A stretch of DNA of 64,000 bases, taken from positions 44,563 to 108,562 of the forward strand of contig JAGBTG010000051.1 of NCBI GenBank assembly GCA_017631435.1. Direction: 5' to 3'. Made by a program: the position numbers and the translations under genes. Below are positions 31,334-39,691 of the stretch, piece by piece (the first letter of the stretch is position 1; each line of letters opens with the position of its first letter). The notes under the pieces were generated by a model. The model was not told the origin of the DNA, made no database searches, and saw only the letters and a list, made by a program, of their open reading frames with translations. The DNA is from Bacteroidales bacterium (lineage in GTDB: Bacteria; Bacteroidota; Bacteroidia; Bacteroidales; UBA932).

Positions 31334-34147
31334 TTATTTCTGCGGATTCATCACAAGCTCATACTCGTTGCCCTGTGAAAGAATCTCCTGAACAAGTTTC
31401 TGGATTGACTCAGGGGTAGCAACTTTCTCAACAGTCTCAACATAATTGTTGAAGTTGTTTCTGCCGTGTGAATACCACTGGTATGCAAGATTATGCCAGT
31501 AGCTGTTGTGGATCTGTTTCTCAGGGAATGCCTTTATCATATTCTCCCTTGCTTTTGTAACATACTCTGCATTAGGGCCGTTCTGGGCAATATCCTTCAA
31601 TCCCTGTTTTGCAAGTTCAATAAGTTTAGGGGCTTTTGCCTCATCGGTATCAAAGATGATCATGATGGCAAACTCCTCTTTAGGCTCACCGGAAATCTCT
31701 GCCACAGTGCTTACGCCGTATGTACCGCCCTCATCCTCACGGATAGTCTTGGTATACAACTGGTCAAGTACACTGTTCAATACAGACATCCTTATATCAT
31801 TCTCAAGATTCTTGGCCAATTTACCGTTGTAGATAATGGCTACAGAAGTTTTAGGGGTCTCCATAGGGGTAGTGAAATGGTTCTTCTGAACACCTTTTGG
31901 AGCCTCAATACCCTCATCAACCCAAGAGGTACCTTTCTTTGAAACCGTTGGAAGAGAACCAATATATTTCTCAACCATAGGTTTAAGCTCCTCAAGGTTT
32001 ACATTACCGGTAATATATACTTTAAGTCCTTTCTGGTCTGCCATCAACTGGGTGTAACCTTTCTTTATATCGTCAATGCTAACCTTCTCAAGCATCTCCT
32101 CTGAAATGAACGGTCTTCTAGGCGAATTGCTCAACATTGCCTCCTGCAAAACTTTTGAGAACACCATGTTAGGCTGTTTCATAAGGTTAGGGACAACAGC
32201 CTTCAACTGGTTGAAACCGGCCTCAAACTCAGATGCCTCAAAACGTGGAGCTGTATAGAACAGATACATAAGCTGCATCATTGTCTCAAGGTCTTTAGGA
32301 GAGCCGGATGCAGATACACCGTGCTCAAGTTCACCAATATAAGGGGATACCCTTGCAACCTTGCCTGTAAGCATCTTGTTCAACTGGCTCTTAGGGAACT
32401 TGCTTACACCTGCGCCATTCAAATATGTAGCAAAGATATTGCTCTCAAATGAAGGCATAAGCTCATCAGCCAAAATTGAACGGCCACCTTTTGCAACAGT
32501 CTTGAACATCACCTCATCCTTTCTGTACTCTGTAGGTTTTACAATCACCTGCATTCCATTGGCCAATGTCCATACAGTTGTACCGAACTCACCAGCCTCC
32601 TCCTTCTTCACTTTTGAACCTGCAAGAGCAGCAGCATCCATCAAAGGCTCATTGGTTACTGTTGCTTTTGGGGCCTCAATCTCAGCTGCTTTTACTGCAG
32701 CAAGAACAGCTGTAAGGTCTGCCTCCGTTGGAACAGCCAATCCTTCCCTTTCAGGAGCTGTATAGAAAATTACAAGGTTGTTGTCGCCATAAATCTGTTT
32801 TACAGCCATATTCACCATATCAGGGGTAATCATTGCAAGGTACTGCTGTACAGTGTTGTATGCATACGCAGGATCCATATAAGGCTCACCCTGGGTAAAG
32901 TGGCTTATGCAAGCGTTCACAAACTGAGGGTTCTGACGGCTCTCAGCATTGTTCATTGCAGTCTCGTATCTCTTAAGGATATTGGTTTTTGCACGGTCAA
33001 ACTCGTCGGGAGTAAAGCCATATCTCTTAACCCTCTCCAACTCTGTCATAAGTGCAGTGAATGCAGGGATAGCCTCTCCGTCCTTTGACGATACATCTGC
33101 CAAAAGAGCGTGAAGGTCGTTGCTCATATTGCCAAAGCCGAAACTTGCATTAAGGAATGGAGCATCAGCTTTTCTTGCAATGTCACTCAATCTCTCATTA
33201 ACCATATTGCTTACAAGACCCTCAAGAAGATCGTTAAGCATTGCAATTCCCAAACCGCGGTACTGCATAGGGATAGCAGGACTCTTGGCTGCAAGCATTA
33301 CACCTGTAGAGTTGTTCTCTTTGTCTGTGAAGATAGTAACAATAGGAGTTGCATTGTCGGGAACAACAACAGGCTCCTTTGCCTTAGGGTTCTCCGCTTT
33401 TGGCAACTGTCCAAAAAGATCCTTGATTTTGCCCACTACTGCCTCGGCATCAACATCACCTACCACAATAATCGACTGCATATCAGGACGGTACCAAGTC
33501 TTGTAGAAGTTTACAAGAGACTCCGGCTTGAAGTTTTTCAAGTTCTCCTCAGAACCGATAAGAGAGACATTCTCCAATGCAGAACCTTTGAACAGGGTCT
33601 TCATCAAAGCCACCTGCTGTCTCCACTGGTAACCGTCGCGGGTACGTTTCTCCTCAAGGATAACACCACGCTCAGCATCAATCTCTGCAGGATCATTGGT
33701 TACAAATGCAGACCAGTCAAACAGGATAAGCAATGAGCTGTCAATTATGCCCTCCCTGGTAACAGGCACATTGTTAAGCATATATGAAGTCATCTCATAA
33801 CCTGTTCCCGCATTGATGTTTGCACCGAATGCACAACCTATGCTCTCCATATAGGAGATGATTCCCTTGCCAGGGAAATGTTTTGTACCGTTGAAGCACA
33901 TATGCTCAAGGAAGTGTGCCAGGCCATCCTGATCCGGTGCCTCCTGCACTGCACCAACATTGGTAACAATATAGAAATCAGCCCTCTGTGCAGGCTTCTC
34001 ATTATGCATTACATAGTATGTAAGACCGTTCTCCAGCTTACCTGTAAGCACTTTTTTATCCAACTCAAGCGGAGCCTGAGGGTTAACCTGTGCAAATCCC
34101 AGCACCGCAGCCAGAACAAGCACTACCGACAAAAACAATTTCTTCAT
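31334..34147 (-). CDS. M16 family zinc protease (pitrilysin/PqqL-like), two-lobed
   Basis: 937 residues from ATG 34147. Signal peptide ends V-L-G-F-A-Q. The first lobe carries the inverted zinc motif H-F-L-E-H (near residue 80) with the distal glutamate in L-E-E-K-R. The second lobe (from ~500) lacks it, as in full-length M16 enzymes where the C-terminal half is structural. Typical segments include N-G-L-T-Y-Y-V-M-H-N and W-Y-R-P-D-M-Q-S-I-I-V-V-G-D. PqqL-like members process peptides in the periplasm; the substrate here is not known. Monocistronic with a -7 box upstream. Confidence 0.94.
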   Translation of the reverse strand: MKKLFLSVVLVLAAVLGFAQVNPQAPLELDKKVLTGKLENGLTYYVMHNEKPAQRADFYIVTNVGAVQEAPDQDGLAHFLEHMCFNGTKHFPGKGIISYMESIGCAFGANINAGTGYEMTSYMLNNVPVTREGIIDSSLLILFDWSAFVTNDPAEIDAERGVILEEKRTRDGYQWRQQVALMKTLFKGSALENVSLIGSEENLKNFKPESLVNFYKTWYRPDMQSIIVVGDVDAEAVVGKIKDLFGQLPKAENPKAKEPVVVPDNATPIVTIFTDKENNSTGVMLAAKSPAIPMQYRGLGIAMLNDLLEGLVSNMVNERLSDIARKADAPFLNASFGFGNMSNDLHALLADVSSKDGEAIPAFTALMTELERVKRYGFTPDEFDRAKTNILKRYETAMNNAESRQNPQFVNACISHFTQGEPYMDPAYAYNTVQQYLAMITPDMVNMAVKQIYGDNNLVIFYTAPEREGLAVPTEADLTAVLAAVKAAEIEAPKATVTNEPLMDAAALAGSKVKKEEAGEFGTTVWTLANGMQVIVKPTEYRKDEVMFKTVAKGGRSILADELMPSFESNIFATYLNGAGVSKFPKSQLNKMLTGKVARVSPYIGELEHGVSASGSPKDLETMMQLMYLFYTAPRFEASEFEAGFNQLKAVVPNLMKQPNMVFSKVLQEAMLSNSPRRPFISEEMLEKVSIDDIKKGYTQLMADQKGLKVYITGNVNLEELKPMVEKYIGSLPTVSKKGTSWVDEGIEAPKGVQKNHFTTPMETPKTSVAIIYNGKLAKNLENDIRMSVLNSVLDQLYTKTIREDEGGTYGVSTVAEISGEPKEEFAIMIIFDTDEAKAPKLIELAKQGLKDIAQNGPNAEYVTKARENMIKAFPEKQIHNSYWHNLAYQWYSHGRNNFNNYVETVEKVATPESIQKLVQEILSQGNEYELVMNPQK

Positions 34148-34172
34148 CTTCAAGTTCTTTAATTAAATCATC

Positions 34173-34180
34173 CAAAAATA
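34173..34180 (-). promoter_or_regulatory. -7 box of the M16 protease gene
   Basis: Minus strand TATTTTTG, 25 bp before ATG 34147. Confidence 0.5.
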
Positions 34181-34270
34181 ACCAAAAATGCAATTCGTTG
34201 TTTAATTTTTCACATAAATTATGGCACATTCCTTGAGAATGGTTAACTTGTACACATAAAATTCACATAT

Positions 34271-34972
34271 ATGAAAAAGACATTTCTTATTGCCCTTGCA
34301 ATTATAATGGGCCTCGGAGCAGCCTACGCCCAGCAAAACAACACAATTGAGACATCTGTAAACGTAAGGAAAGAGGTTATTCCCGACGAAATATTCATCT
34401 CAATAACCATCAATGAAAAGGACAACAAAGGCAAAGTTTCTGTAGAGGAGCAACAGAAACAGATGATCAGAGCACTTGCATCTTTGGGAATAGACACAAA
34501 GGAAGCCCTTACTGTAGACAATATGGGGAGCACATTGAAGCAGAATACTTTGAGAAAAGACAACATCTTCATTTCCAAAAGATACACTTTAAAGGTTTCC
34601 ACCGCAAAGGATGCCTCAAATGCCATTCAGGCACTCAAGGGGATTGACATAGCCCAAACTTACGTAAGCAGGGTTGCCATATCCGATTCCCTGGAAAGGG
34701 AGGTTAAGAACCAACTCCTTGTAGAAGCGGCACAGAAAGCTCAGGAGAATGCAAGAATTCTGGCGGAAGCAGTAGGGTGCAAGGCGGGAAAGGCTGTGTA
34801 CATGCAGAACTACTACTCTTTTGACACTGCAGCAGGTTCTCGTATGCTTACAGTTGCATACAAGGCAGCAAATGACAGCAGTCCCAACATGCAGGAGGAA
34901 TCTGCACAGGAACTTGAGGTAACCAAAAAGAGCCTCAACATTACTGTAACCTGCAAATTCCTGCTGGAGTAG
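34271..34972 (+). CDS. SIMPL-domain (DUF541) periplasmic protein
   Basis: 233 residues. Signal peptide to A-Y-A-Q. The body fits the SIMPL/DUF541 (BP26-like) fold: I-E-T-S-V-N-V-R-K-E-V-I-P-D-E-I, then a variable helix and the A-A-Q-K-A-Q-E-N-A-R-I-L-A-E-A-V-G-C-K segment followed by a C-terminal strand. Proteins of this family form ring-shaped periplasmic assemblies in Brucella; the function is uncertain. It is divergent from the M16 gene and ends before a bidirectional terminator shared with rplI. Confidence 0.87.
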   Translation: MKKTFLIALAIIMGLGAAYAQQNNTIETSVNVRKEVIPDEIFISITINEKDNKGKVSVEEQQKQMIRALASLGIDTKEALTVDNMGSTLKQNTLRKDNIFISKRYTLKVSTAKDASNAIQALKGIDIAQTYVSRVAISDSLEREVKNQLLVEAAQKAQENARILAEAVGCKAGKAVYMQNYYSFDTAAGSRMLTVAYKAANDSSPNMQEESAQELEVTKKSLNITVTCKFLLE

Positions 34973-35028
34973 TTACCTGCCCCATAACAAATGCTCCACA
35001 ACCGTCGCCCGGATTCACGCAACATACA

Positions 35029-35060
35029 AAAAAAGGGTAACCCGTTTGGATTACCCTTTT
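35029..35060. terminator. Bidirectional terminator between the SIMPL gene and rplI
   Basis: AAAAGGGTAA and TTACCCTTTT form a 10-bp stem around a 12-nt loop, with A/T tracts on both sides, between convergent genes. Confidence 0.85.
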
Positions 35061-35080
35061 CTTTATGTTTTTTGAAGAAA

Positions 35081-35530
35081 TTACTCAGCAACAACCTCAA
35101 CTTTGATAGTAGCTTTGATGTCTTTGTAGCATTTTACAGTTGCATCATAGATACCAACCTCCTGAAGTTTGTCTGCCTCAACAATAGTGATGTTTCTTCT
35201 GTCAATCTCAAAACCTTTCTCAACAAGAGCCTCAGCAACCTGAATATTGTTAACTGAACCGAAGATTTTGCCAGCAGCGCTAACTTTAGCAGCTACAGTT
35301 ACCTGTACGCCCTCAAGTTTAGTAGCTAGAGCCTGAGCATCCTCTCTAAGTTTAGCCTCTTTGTGAGCTCTCTGTCTCAAGTTCTCAGCGTGAACTTTCT
35401 TTGCAGAAGGAGTAGCCATTACAGCCATTCCCTGAGGAATAAGATAGTTTACAGCGTAGCCGTTCTTAACTACTACGATATCGTCTTTGTGACCCAATTT
35501 AGCCACATCCTGTTTTAGTATAATTTCCAT
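35081..35530 (-). CDS. rplI: 50S ribosomal protein L9
   Basis: 149 residues. The N-terminal domain reads M-E-I-I-L-K-Q-D-V-A-K-L-G, with the conserved N-Y-L-I-P-Q-G-M-A segment; a long helix and the C-terminal domain follow. Third gene of rpsF-rpsR-rplI, 13 bp after rpsR, a standard Bacteroidota order (no ssb between). Confidence 0.98.
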   Translation of the reverse strand: MEIILKQDVAKLGHKDDIVVVKNGYAVNYLIPQGMAVMATPSAKKVHAENLRQRAHKEAKLREDAQALATKLEGVQVTVAAKVSAAGKIFGSVNNIQVAEALVEKGFEIDRRNITIVEADKLQEVGIYDATVKCYKDIKATIKVEVVAE

Positions 35531-35543
35531 CTATCTGTCCTCC

Positions 35544-35816
35544 TTATTTCAATAAATCTGTTACGTATGGTAGCAATGCAAGGTGTCTTGCGCGTTTAAC
35601 TGCCTGAGCAACCTTTTTCTGGAATTTAAGAGAAGTACCGGTAAGTCTTCTAGGAAGAATTTTACCCTGCTCGTTAAGGAATCTCTTAAGGAACTCAGCA
35701 TCCTTGTAATCTACATATTTGATACCTGCTTTTTTGAAACGGCAGTATTTTTTCTTCTTAACCTCTACTGTAGGAGGGTTAAGGTAACGAATTTCGTTGT
35801 TAACTGGATTTGCCAT
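35544..35816 (-). CDS. rpsR: 30S ribosomal protein S18
   Basis: 90 residues, with [14 protein letters not shown], the R-R-L-T-G-T motif and the basic end A-R-H-L-A-L-L-P-Y. It pairs with S6 on the small subunit. Encoded between rpsF and rplI. Confidence 0.98.
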   Translation of the reverse strand: MANPVNNEIRYLNPPTVEVKKKKYCRFKKAGIKYVDYKDAEFLKRFLNEQGKILPRRLTGTSLKFQKKVAQAVKRARHLALLPYVTDLLK

Positions 35817-35832
35817 AATTTTAACCTCCTAA

Positions 35833-36174
35833 TTATTTTTGTTCAGCCTGGTTAGCTCTTCTTTTCTCTGCGTATGCAACAGCGTGTTTGTCCATTGCAA
35901 AAGTTAGGAAACGGATGATTCTCTCATCACGTCTGTACTGAGTCTCAAGTTTAGCAATAAATGCTGGCTCTGCTTTGAACTCAATTAGGTGATAAAAACC
36001 AGTGGTTTTTTTCTGGATAGGGTAAGCCAATTTTCTTAGGCCCCAATCCTGCTCATACACAACCTCGCCGCCATTCTCTTTGATAAGATCAAGATATTTG
36101 GCTACCGCTTCCTTCATCTGAGCATCAGACAAAACGGGAGTTGCAATGAAAACGGTCTCGTACTGTTTCAACAT
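35833..36174 (-). CDS. rpsF: 30S ribosomal protein S6
   Basis: 113 residues: [13 protein letters not shown], then [19 protein letters not shown] and [11 protein letters not shown], all standard for S6. First gene of the operon, with an 85-nt leader that contains a possible regulatory stem. Confidence 0.98.
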   Translation of the reverse strand: MLKQYETVFIATPVLSDAQMKEAVAKYLDLIKENGGEVVYEQDWGLRKLAYPIQKKTTGFYHLIEFKAEPAFIAKLETQYRRDERIIRFLTFAMDKHAVAYAEKRRANQAEQK

Positions 36175-36259
36175 CTTGTGTTAATGTTTATGTTAATTAA
36201 TAAGTTTTATTTCAAGCAGTTACAAAGGATTCTTACGAATTTTGCGCTACTTGGGGCTG

Positions 36260-36290
36260 CAAAGATATAAACTTTTGATTAACAAACAAA
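36260..36290 (-). promoter_or_regulatory. Promoter of rpsF-rpsR-rplI
   Basis: Minus strand: TTTG (36290-36287), 19-bp spacer, TATCTTTG (36267-36260). Full consensus. The mRNA leader would be about 80 nt and can form a 7-bp stem (CAAGTAG with CTGCTTG). S6:S18 often represses its own operon through a leader structure; whether this one does is inference. Confidence 0.72.
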
Positions 36291-36339
36291 AAAAACTGCT
36301 GCCCAACCTTTTACCTCAACGGCATGGCGGGCAGCAGTT
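36289..36339 (-). terminator. Long-loop intrinsic terminator
   Basis: Minus strand stem AACTGCTGCCC / GGGCAGCAGTT (11 bp, 24-nt loop) followed by a run of T. It lies 217 bp past the end of the TPR-HTH gene. It could end that transcript or a short RNA starting near 36375. Confidence 0.75.
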
Positions 36340-36555
36340 CTACTATAAAAATACTTGCTTAATACTCAAATTTCACAATGGCAAAGGTATACCATTTATT
36401 CAAATACGCCTAATTTTTACCCATTTTTAATATTGCAAGCCTATTTTTTACATATCTGGTTATCAACAAATTACAACCTTGCAAACCTTGCAAAATCTTG
36501 CATGGGGCAAATTGGACCTTGCAAGGGCTACAATTCTGCCCCAAAACACCAAGTT
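36340..36555. other. Non-coding stretch between the rpsF promoter region and the TPR-HTH gene
   Basis: No credible gene. Together with the rpsF leader this makes the longest gene-free stretch of the window (36175-36555). It holds a -7 type box on the minus strand (TACCTTTG, 36389-36382) and a cluster of the word ACCTTGCAA at 36476, 36485 and 36516, with partial copies at 36495 and 36433. These could be the 3' UTR of the TPR-HTH gene, a small RNA locus, or protein-binding sites. Confidence 0.5.
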
Positions 36556-38106
36556 TCAGCTGAAATTCATCTGAGGGTCTTCCAGGATCAGTTCCTGCAA
36601 AGATTTTTTCAGACGACTCTTGCGCACATAGATATTTTGTGGGGTATCATTCAAAATCACACTTATCTCCTGAGCTGAGAATCCTGCATAAATCAGGCAA
36701 AGAAGTTTCACATTGTCTTCCCTCATGTTTGGATACCTCTGTCTAACTTTCCTTATCACATCATTATTCTTGGCATTCACCACCTGTTCCATCACGGCAA
36801 AGTTATCTCCGCTGAGCTGCATCTTAAGCAGGTCATCCACTTTCTTGTGCAGTTTCTTTGAATCGCCAAACTCGTAATAGGTCCTCACCAGTTCCTTCAC
36901 CTCCGCAAACCTGTTTTCAAGAAGATCCTTCAGTTCCTTCTCCTTGGCCTTGTGCACATCCAGCTGAGAAAGGAGATTCTCCCTCTGGTTCTCTGCGCTG
37001 GCCACCTTACTGCCAAGTGCATCCATATTATTGGCATACTCTACCAACAGCATATCCTTCTTTTCAAGTCTTCTCCTGTATTGCCTTATCAGCAGAACCA
37101 CAGCAGTCACAAACACAAGTACTCCCAATATATACGCTCCTGCAATCCTGAATCCCCTCATCTTCATCCTGTAGTTCTCCTCCTCAAGCCTTCTTTGCAC
37201 AAACTGCTGCTCCGCCTCCCTCACAGATTCGCTTCTGGCGGCGAACTCCAATGAATCCTTTAGGGCTATATATCTGTTACTGTATTCAAATGCGCTCCTG
37301 AAATCCCCTTTCCGCTGTGCAACCCGAGCCGACACGGTGTAAAGTTCAAGCAATTTGTCGGGAGAACAAATGTTAATATTCTCCTTTGCAAGGTATGCCG
37401 AATATTCCTTGAGGCACTCCGATGCCTTTTGGAGGTTATTCTTCTGCAGATGGATTTTTGCAAGAAGGGGGTAATCCAATGGATTTACAAGGCTGTCATT
37501 GAACTTGCTGTATGTACTGTCCAACTGGGCAAGAGCCTTGTCTGCTCCACCCTCAACCTTGCAATACTCTGCCGCTATGGCAGTTGCATACTCCATCAGT
37601 GCACTGTTGAAAAGATTCTCCTTGTAGTCAACCACACTGTCCCTTGGGCTGAAAAGCATCTTGCTCCTCATCTGCACTGCCATCTCGGATGCCTTGCGGT
37701 AAAGGGAAACAGACTCCTGCGGATTGCCGTTTATGGCATATACCCTGGCCATCCCTTCATATGCATACATGATATGCTCCCTCACATCACTCCCCGCAAG
37801 GGCATAGAACTCAAGGGCATTGGAAAACATCTCCAGTGCGTTGGAATAGTCCATCTTGTTCACATACAGCAGCCCCTTATGGTAACATATCTGACCTTTA
37901 AGCACCACCTTATCTGTATTCAGGCACAGCTCTTCGGCCAGAAGCATCTCCTCCATTGCATCATAGAACTTCTGTTCCTGCAGGTATGTCTTTCCTGTAT
38001 AGAAGTGATACAGAGCCTCTTCCAGCTTAGAATCCTCACCACTCCCCCCTGCAGCACAGGAAGCCAGTGCCAATAATGACAATATATATATAACGAGTCT
38101 CTTCAT
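36556..38106 (-). CDS. Membrane-anchored TPR protein with C-terminal HTH (DUF6377-like regulator)
   Basis: 516 residues from ATG 38106. Lipoprotein-type signal ending L-A-S-C. Residues ~25-290 contain about six tetratricopeptide-like repeats (Y-H-K-G-L-L-Y, A-Y-E-G-M-A-R-V-Y). One membrane helix near 325 (A-G-A-Y-I-L-G-V-L-V-F-V-T-A-V-V-L-L-I) is followed by a coiled coil and a LuxR-like HTH at the end (D-N-V-K-L-L-C-L-I-Y-A-G-F-S-A-Q-E-I-S-V-I-L-N). Bacteroidales have many such trans-envelope regulators with unknown targets. The frame to 38190 runs over the promoter and is not used. Confidence 0.85.
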   Translation of the reverse strand: MKRLVIYILSLLALASCAAGGSGEDSKLEEALYHFYTGKTYLQEQKFYDAMEEMLLAEELCLNTDKVVLKGQICYHKGLLYVNKMDYSNALEMFSNALEFYALAGSDVREHIMYAYEGMARVYAINGNPQESVSLYRKASEMAVQMRSKMLFSPRDSVVDYKENLFNSALMEYATAIAAEYCKVEGGADKALAQLDSTYSKFNDSLVNPLDYPLLAKIHLQKNNLQKASECLKEYSAYLAKENINICSPDKLLELYTVSARVAQRKGDFRSAFEYSNRYIALKDSLEFAARSESVREAEQQFVQRRLEEENYRMKMRGFRIAGAYILGVLVFVTAVVLLIRQYRRRLEKKDMLLVEYANNMDALGSKVASAENQRENLLSQLDVHKAKEKELKDLLENRFAEVKELVRTYYEFGDSKKLHKKVDDLLKMQLSGDNFAVMEQVVNAKNNDVIRKVRQRYPNMREDNVKLLCLIYAGFSAQEISVILNDTPQNIYVRKSRLKKSLQELILEDPQMNFS

Positions 38107-38131
38107 CCCGACAATTTTTACTATTACCCCG

Positions 38132-38139
38132 CAAAGGTA
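38132..38139 (-). promoter_or_regulatory. -7 box of the TPR-HTH gene
   Basis: Minus strand TACCTTTG, 25 bp before ATG 38106. Confidence 0.5.
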
Positions 38140-38152
38140 CAATTTAAAATCA

Positions 38153-38183
38153 AAAAAAGAGGATGCCCGGGCAGGACATCCTC
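38153..38183 (-). terminator. Terminator of pepD
   Basis: Minus strand stem GAGGATG / CATCCTC with a partly paired 11-nt loop, followed by seven T. Confidence 0.88.
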
Positions 38184-38205
38184 CATACATTATATATAGT
38201 GCGGA

Positions 38206-39663
38206 TTATTTTTTAGGAGCGTTCTTGAGAACCTCAACTACGAAATCCCACCATTTGCCAACTGAATCAATCTCACATCTCTCATCTGGTGAGTGAGGAG
38301 AGAAGATTGTAGGGCCGCAAGAAACCATATCCCAGTTAGGGTAAGTACCGCCAAGGATACCGCACTCCAAACCTGCGTGGATAGCCATAACTGCAGGCTG
38401 TTTGCCGTAAAGTTTCTCGTAAACTGCCTTCATCTCCTTAAGGATTGGAGAAGCCATATTAGGAGCCCAACCAGAATAACCGCCTCTGAATGAAACCTCA
38501 GCACCTGCAAGCTCAAATACTGCGCGCATTTTCTCAGCCAAGTCATCTTTAGCTGTATCTACAGAACTTCTCATTAGAGAGTGTACATTAATTACACCAT
38601 TCTCAGATTTTACAATAGCCATATTGTTTGAAGTCTCAACCAAGCCAGGCATTGCATCGCTCATCCTCTCTACGCCGCTTGGACATCCGTATAGAGCCCT
38701 GCATAGATTTACTGCAACCTGCTGGCAGATAGCCTCGCCTGCAATTGGAGCGTCCTCAAGGTATACTTTTGCATCTTTATCAGTAGCTGCGTACTCAACT
38801 TTAACCTCAGCCTCAACTTTTGCAACAATAGCTTTAGCCTCCTCAAGTTTGTCTGCAGGAACAGCAATGTTTGCAACAGCCTCTCTTGGGATTGCATTTC
38901 TCATGTTACCGCCCTCTACATTGATAAGTTTTGCACCAAGGTCTCTCAATAGAGGAAGAAGGGCTCTTGTCATAACTTTATTTGCGTTTGCCCTGTATAG
39001 AATGATATCCATACCTGAGTGACCGCCAACAAGACCTTTTACATTAAGGTTCTGCCCTACATAACCTGCAGGAACTGCCTCTGTAGTGTATTTGAATGAA
39101 GCTGAACAATCAAGACCGCCTGCACAACCTACATAAAGCTCACCCTCAGTCTCTGAATCTAGGTTGATAAGGATATCACCTTTAAGCACACCTGGCTTAA
39201 GTGCACGTGCACCTGTCATGCCGGTCTCCTCATCAATGGTGATAAGTACCTCAATAGGACCATGTACAAGATCTTTCTGCTCAAGAACTGCCATAGCAAC
39301 TGCACAACCAAGACCGTTGTCTGCGCCAAGGGTAGTACCGGTAGCGTAAACCATATTGCCTACGATTCTAGGCTGGATAGGATCTTTCTTGAAATCGTGC
39401 TCCACATCGTTGTTCTTCTGAGGAACCATATCAACGTGAGCCTGAAGGATGATACCCATTCTGTCTTCCATACCTGGGGTTGCAGGCTTGCGGATAATCA
39501 CGTTGCCTACCTCATCCTGGAAAGACTCAAGACCAAGATTCTTTCCAAAATCACAAATATATTTCGCTGCCTCCTGCTCAAATTTTGAAGGGCGAGGAAT
39601 TTTTGTCAACTCGTAAAAGTTCTTCCACACAATCTGTGGAGACAAATCTGCAATTGTACTCAT
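38206..39663 (-). CDS. pepD: Aminoacyl-histidine dipeptidase (M20C)
   Basis: 485 residues, the PepD length. Zinc-site motifs include L-Q-A-H-V-D-M-V-P near residue 80, L-G-A-D-N-G-L-G, T-I-D-E-E-T-G-M-T-G (catalytic glutamate pair) and N-L-D-S-E-T-E-G. The late histidine is in S-C-G-P-T-I-F-S-P-H-S-P-D-E-R. A lid/dimerisation domain lies between. It hydrolyses Xaa-His and other dipeptides in the cytoplasm, which suits the nearby POT peptide importer. Possibly co-transcribed with the DUF4831 gene 28 bp upstream. Confidence 0.95.
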   Translation of the reverse strand: MSTIADLSPQIVWKNFYELTKIPRPSKFEQEAAKYICDFGKNLGLESFQDEVGNVIIRKPATPGMEDRMGIILQAHVDMVPQKNNDVEHDFKKDPIQPRIVGNMVYATGTTLGADNGLGCAVAMAVLEQKDLVHGPIEVLITIDEETGMTGARALKPGVLKGDILINLDSETEGELYVGCAGGLDCSASFKYTTEAVPAGYVGQNLNVKGLVGGHSGMDIILYRANANKVMTRALLPLLRDLGAKLINVEGGNMRNAIPREAVANIAVPADKLEEAKAIVAKVEAEVKVEYAATDKDAKVYLEDAPIAGEAICQQVAVNLCRALYGCPSGVERMSDAMPGLVETSNNMAIVKSENGVINVHSLMRSSVDTAKDDLAEKMRAVFELAGAEVSFRGGYSGWAPNMASPILKEMKAVYEKLYGKQPAVMAIHAGLECGILGGTYPNWDMVSCGPTIFSPHSPDERCEIDSVGKWWDFVVEVLKNAPKK

Positions 39664-39691
39664 AGTAAAAATGTATTTTAGTGTTATAGAA

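Noticed and set aside
33110-33736. 208-codon plus-strand frame
   Set aside because: Antisense to the M16 protease catalytic lobe; no family features.
37429-38076. 215-codon plus-strand frame
   Set aside because: Antisense to the TPR repeats; a His/Leu/Cys-rich shadow.
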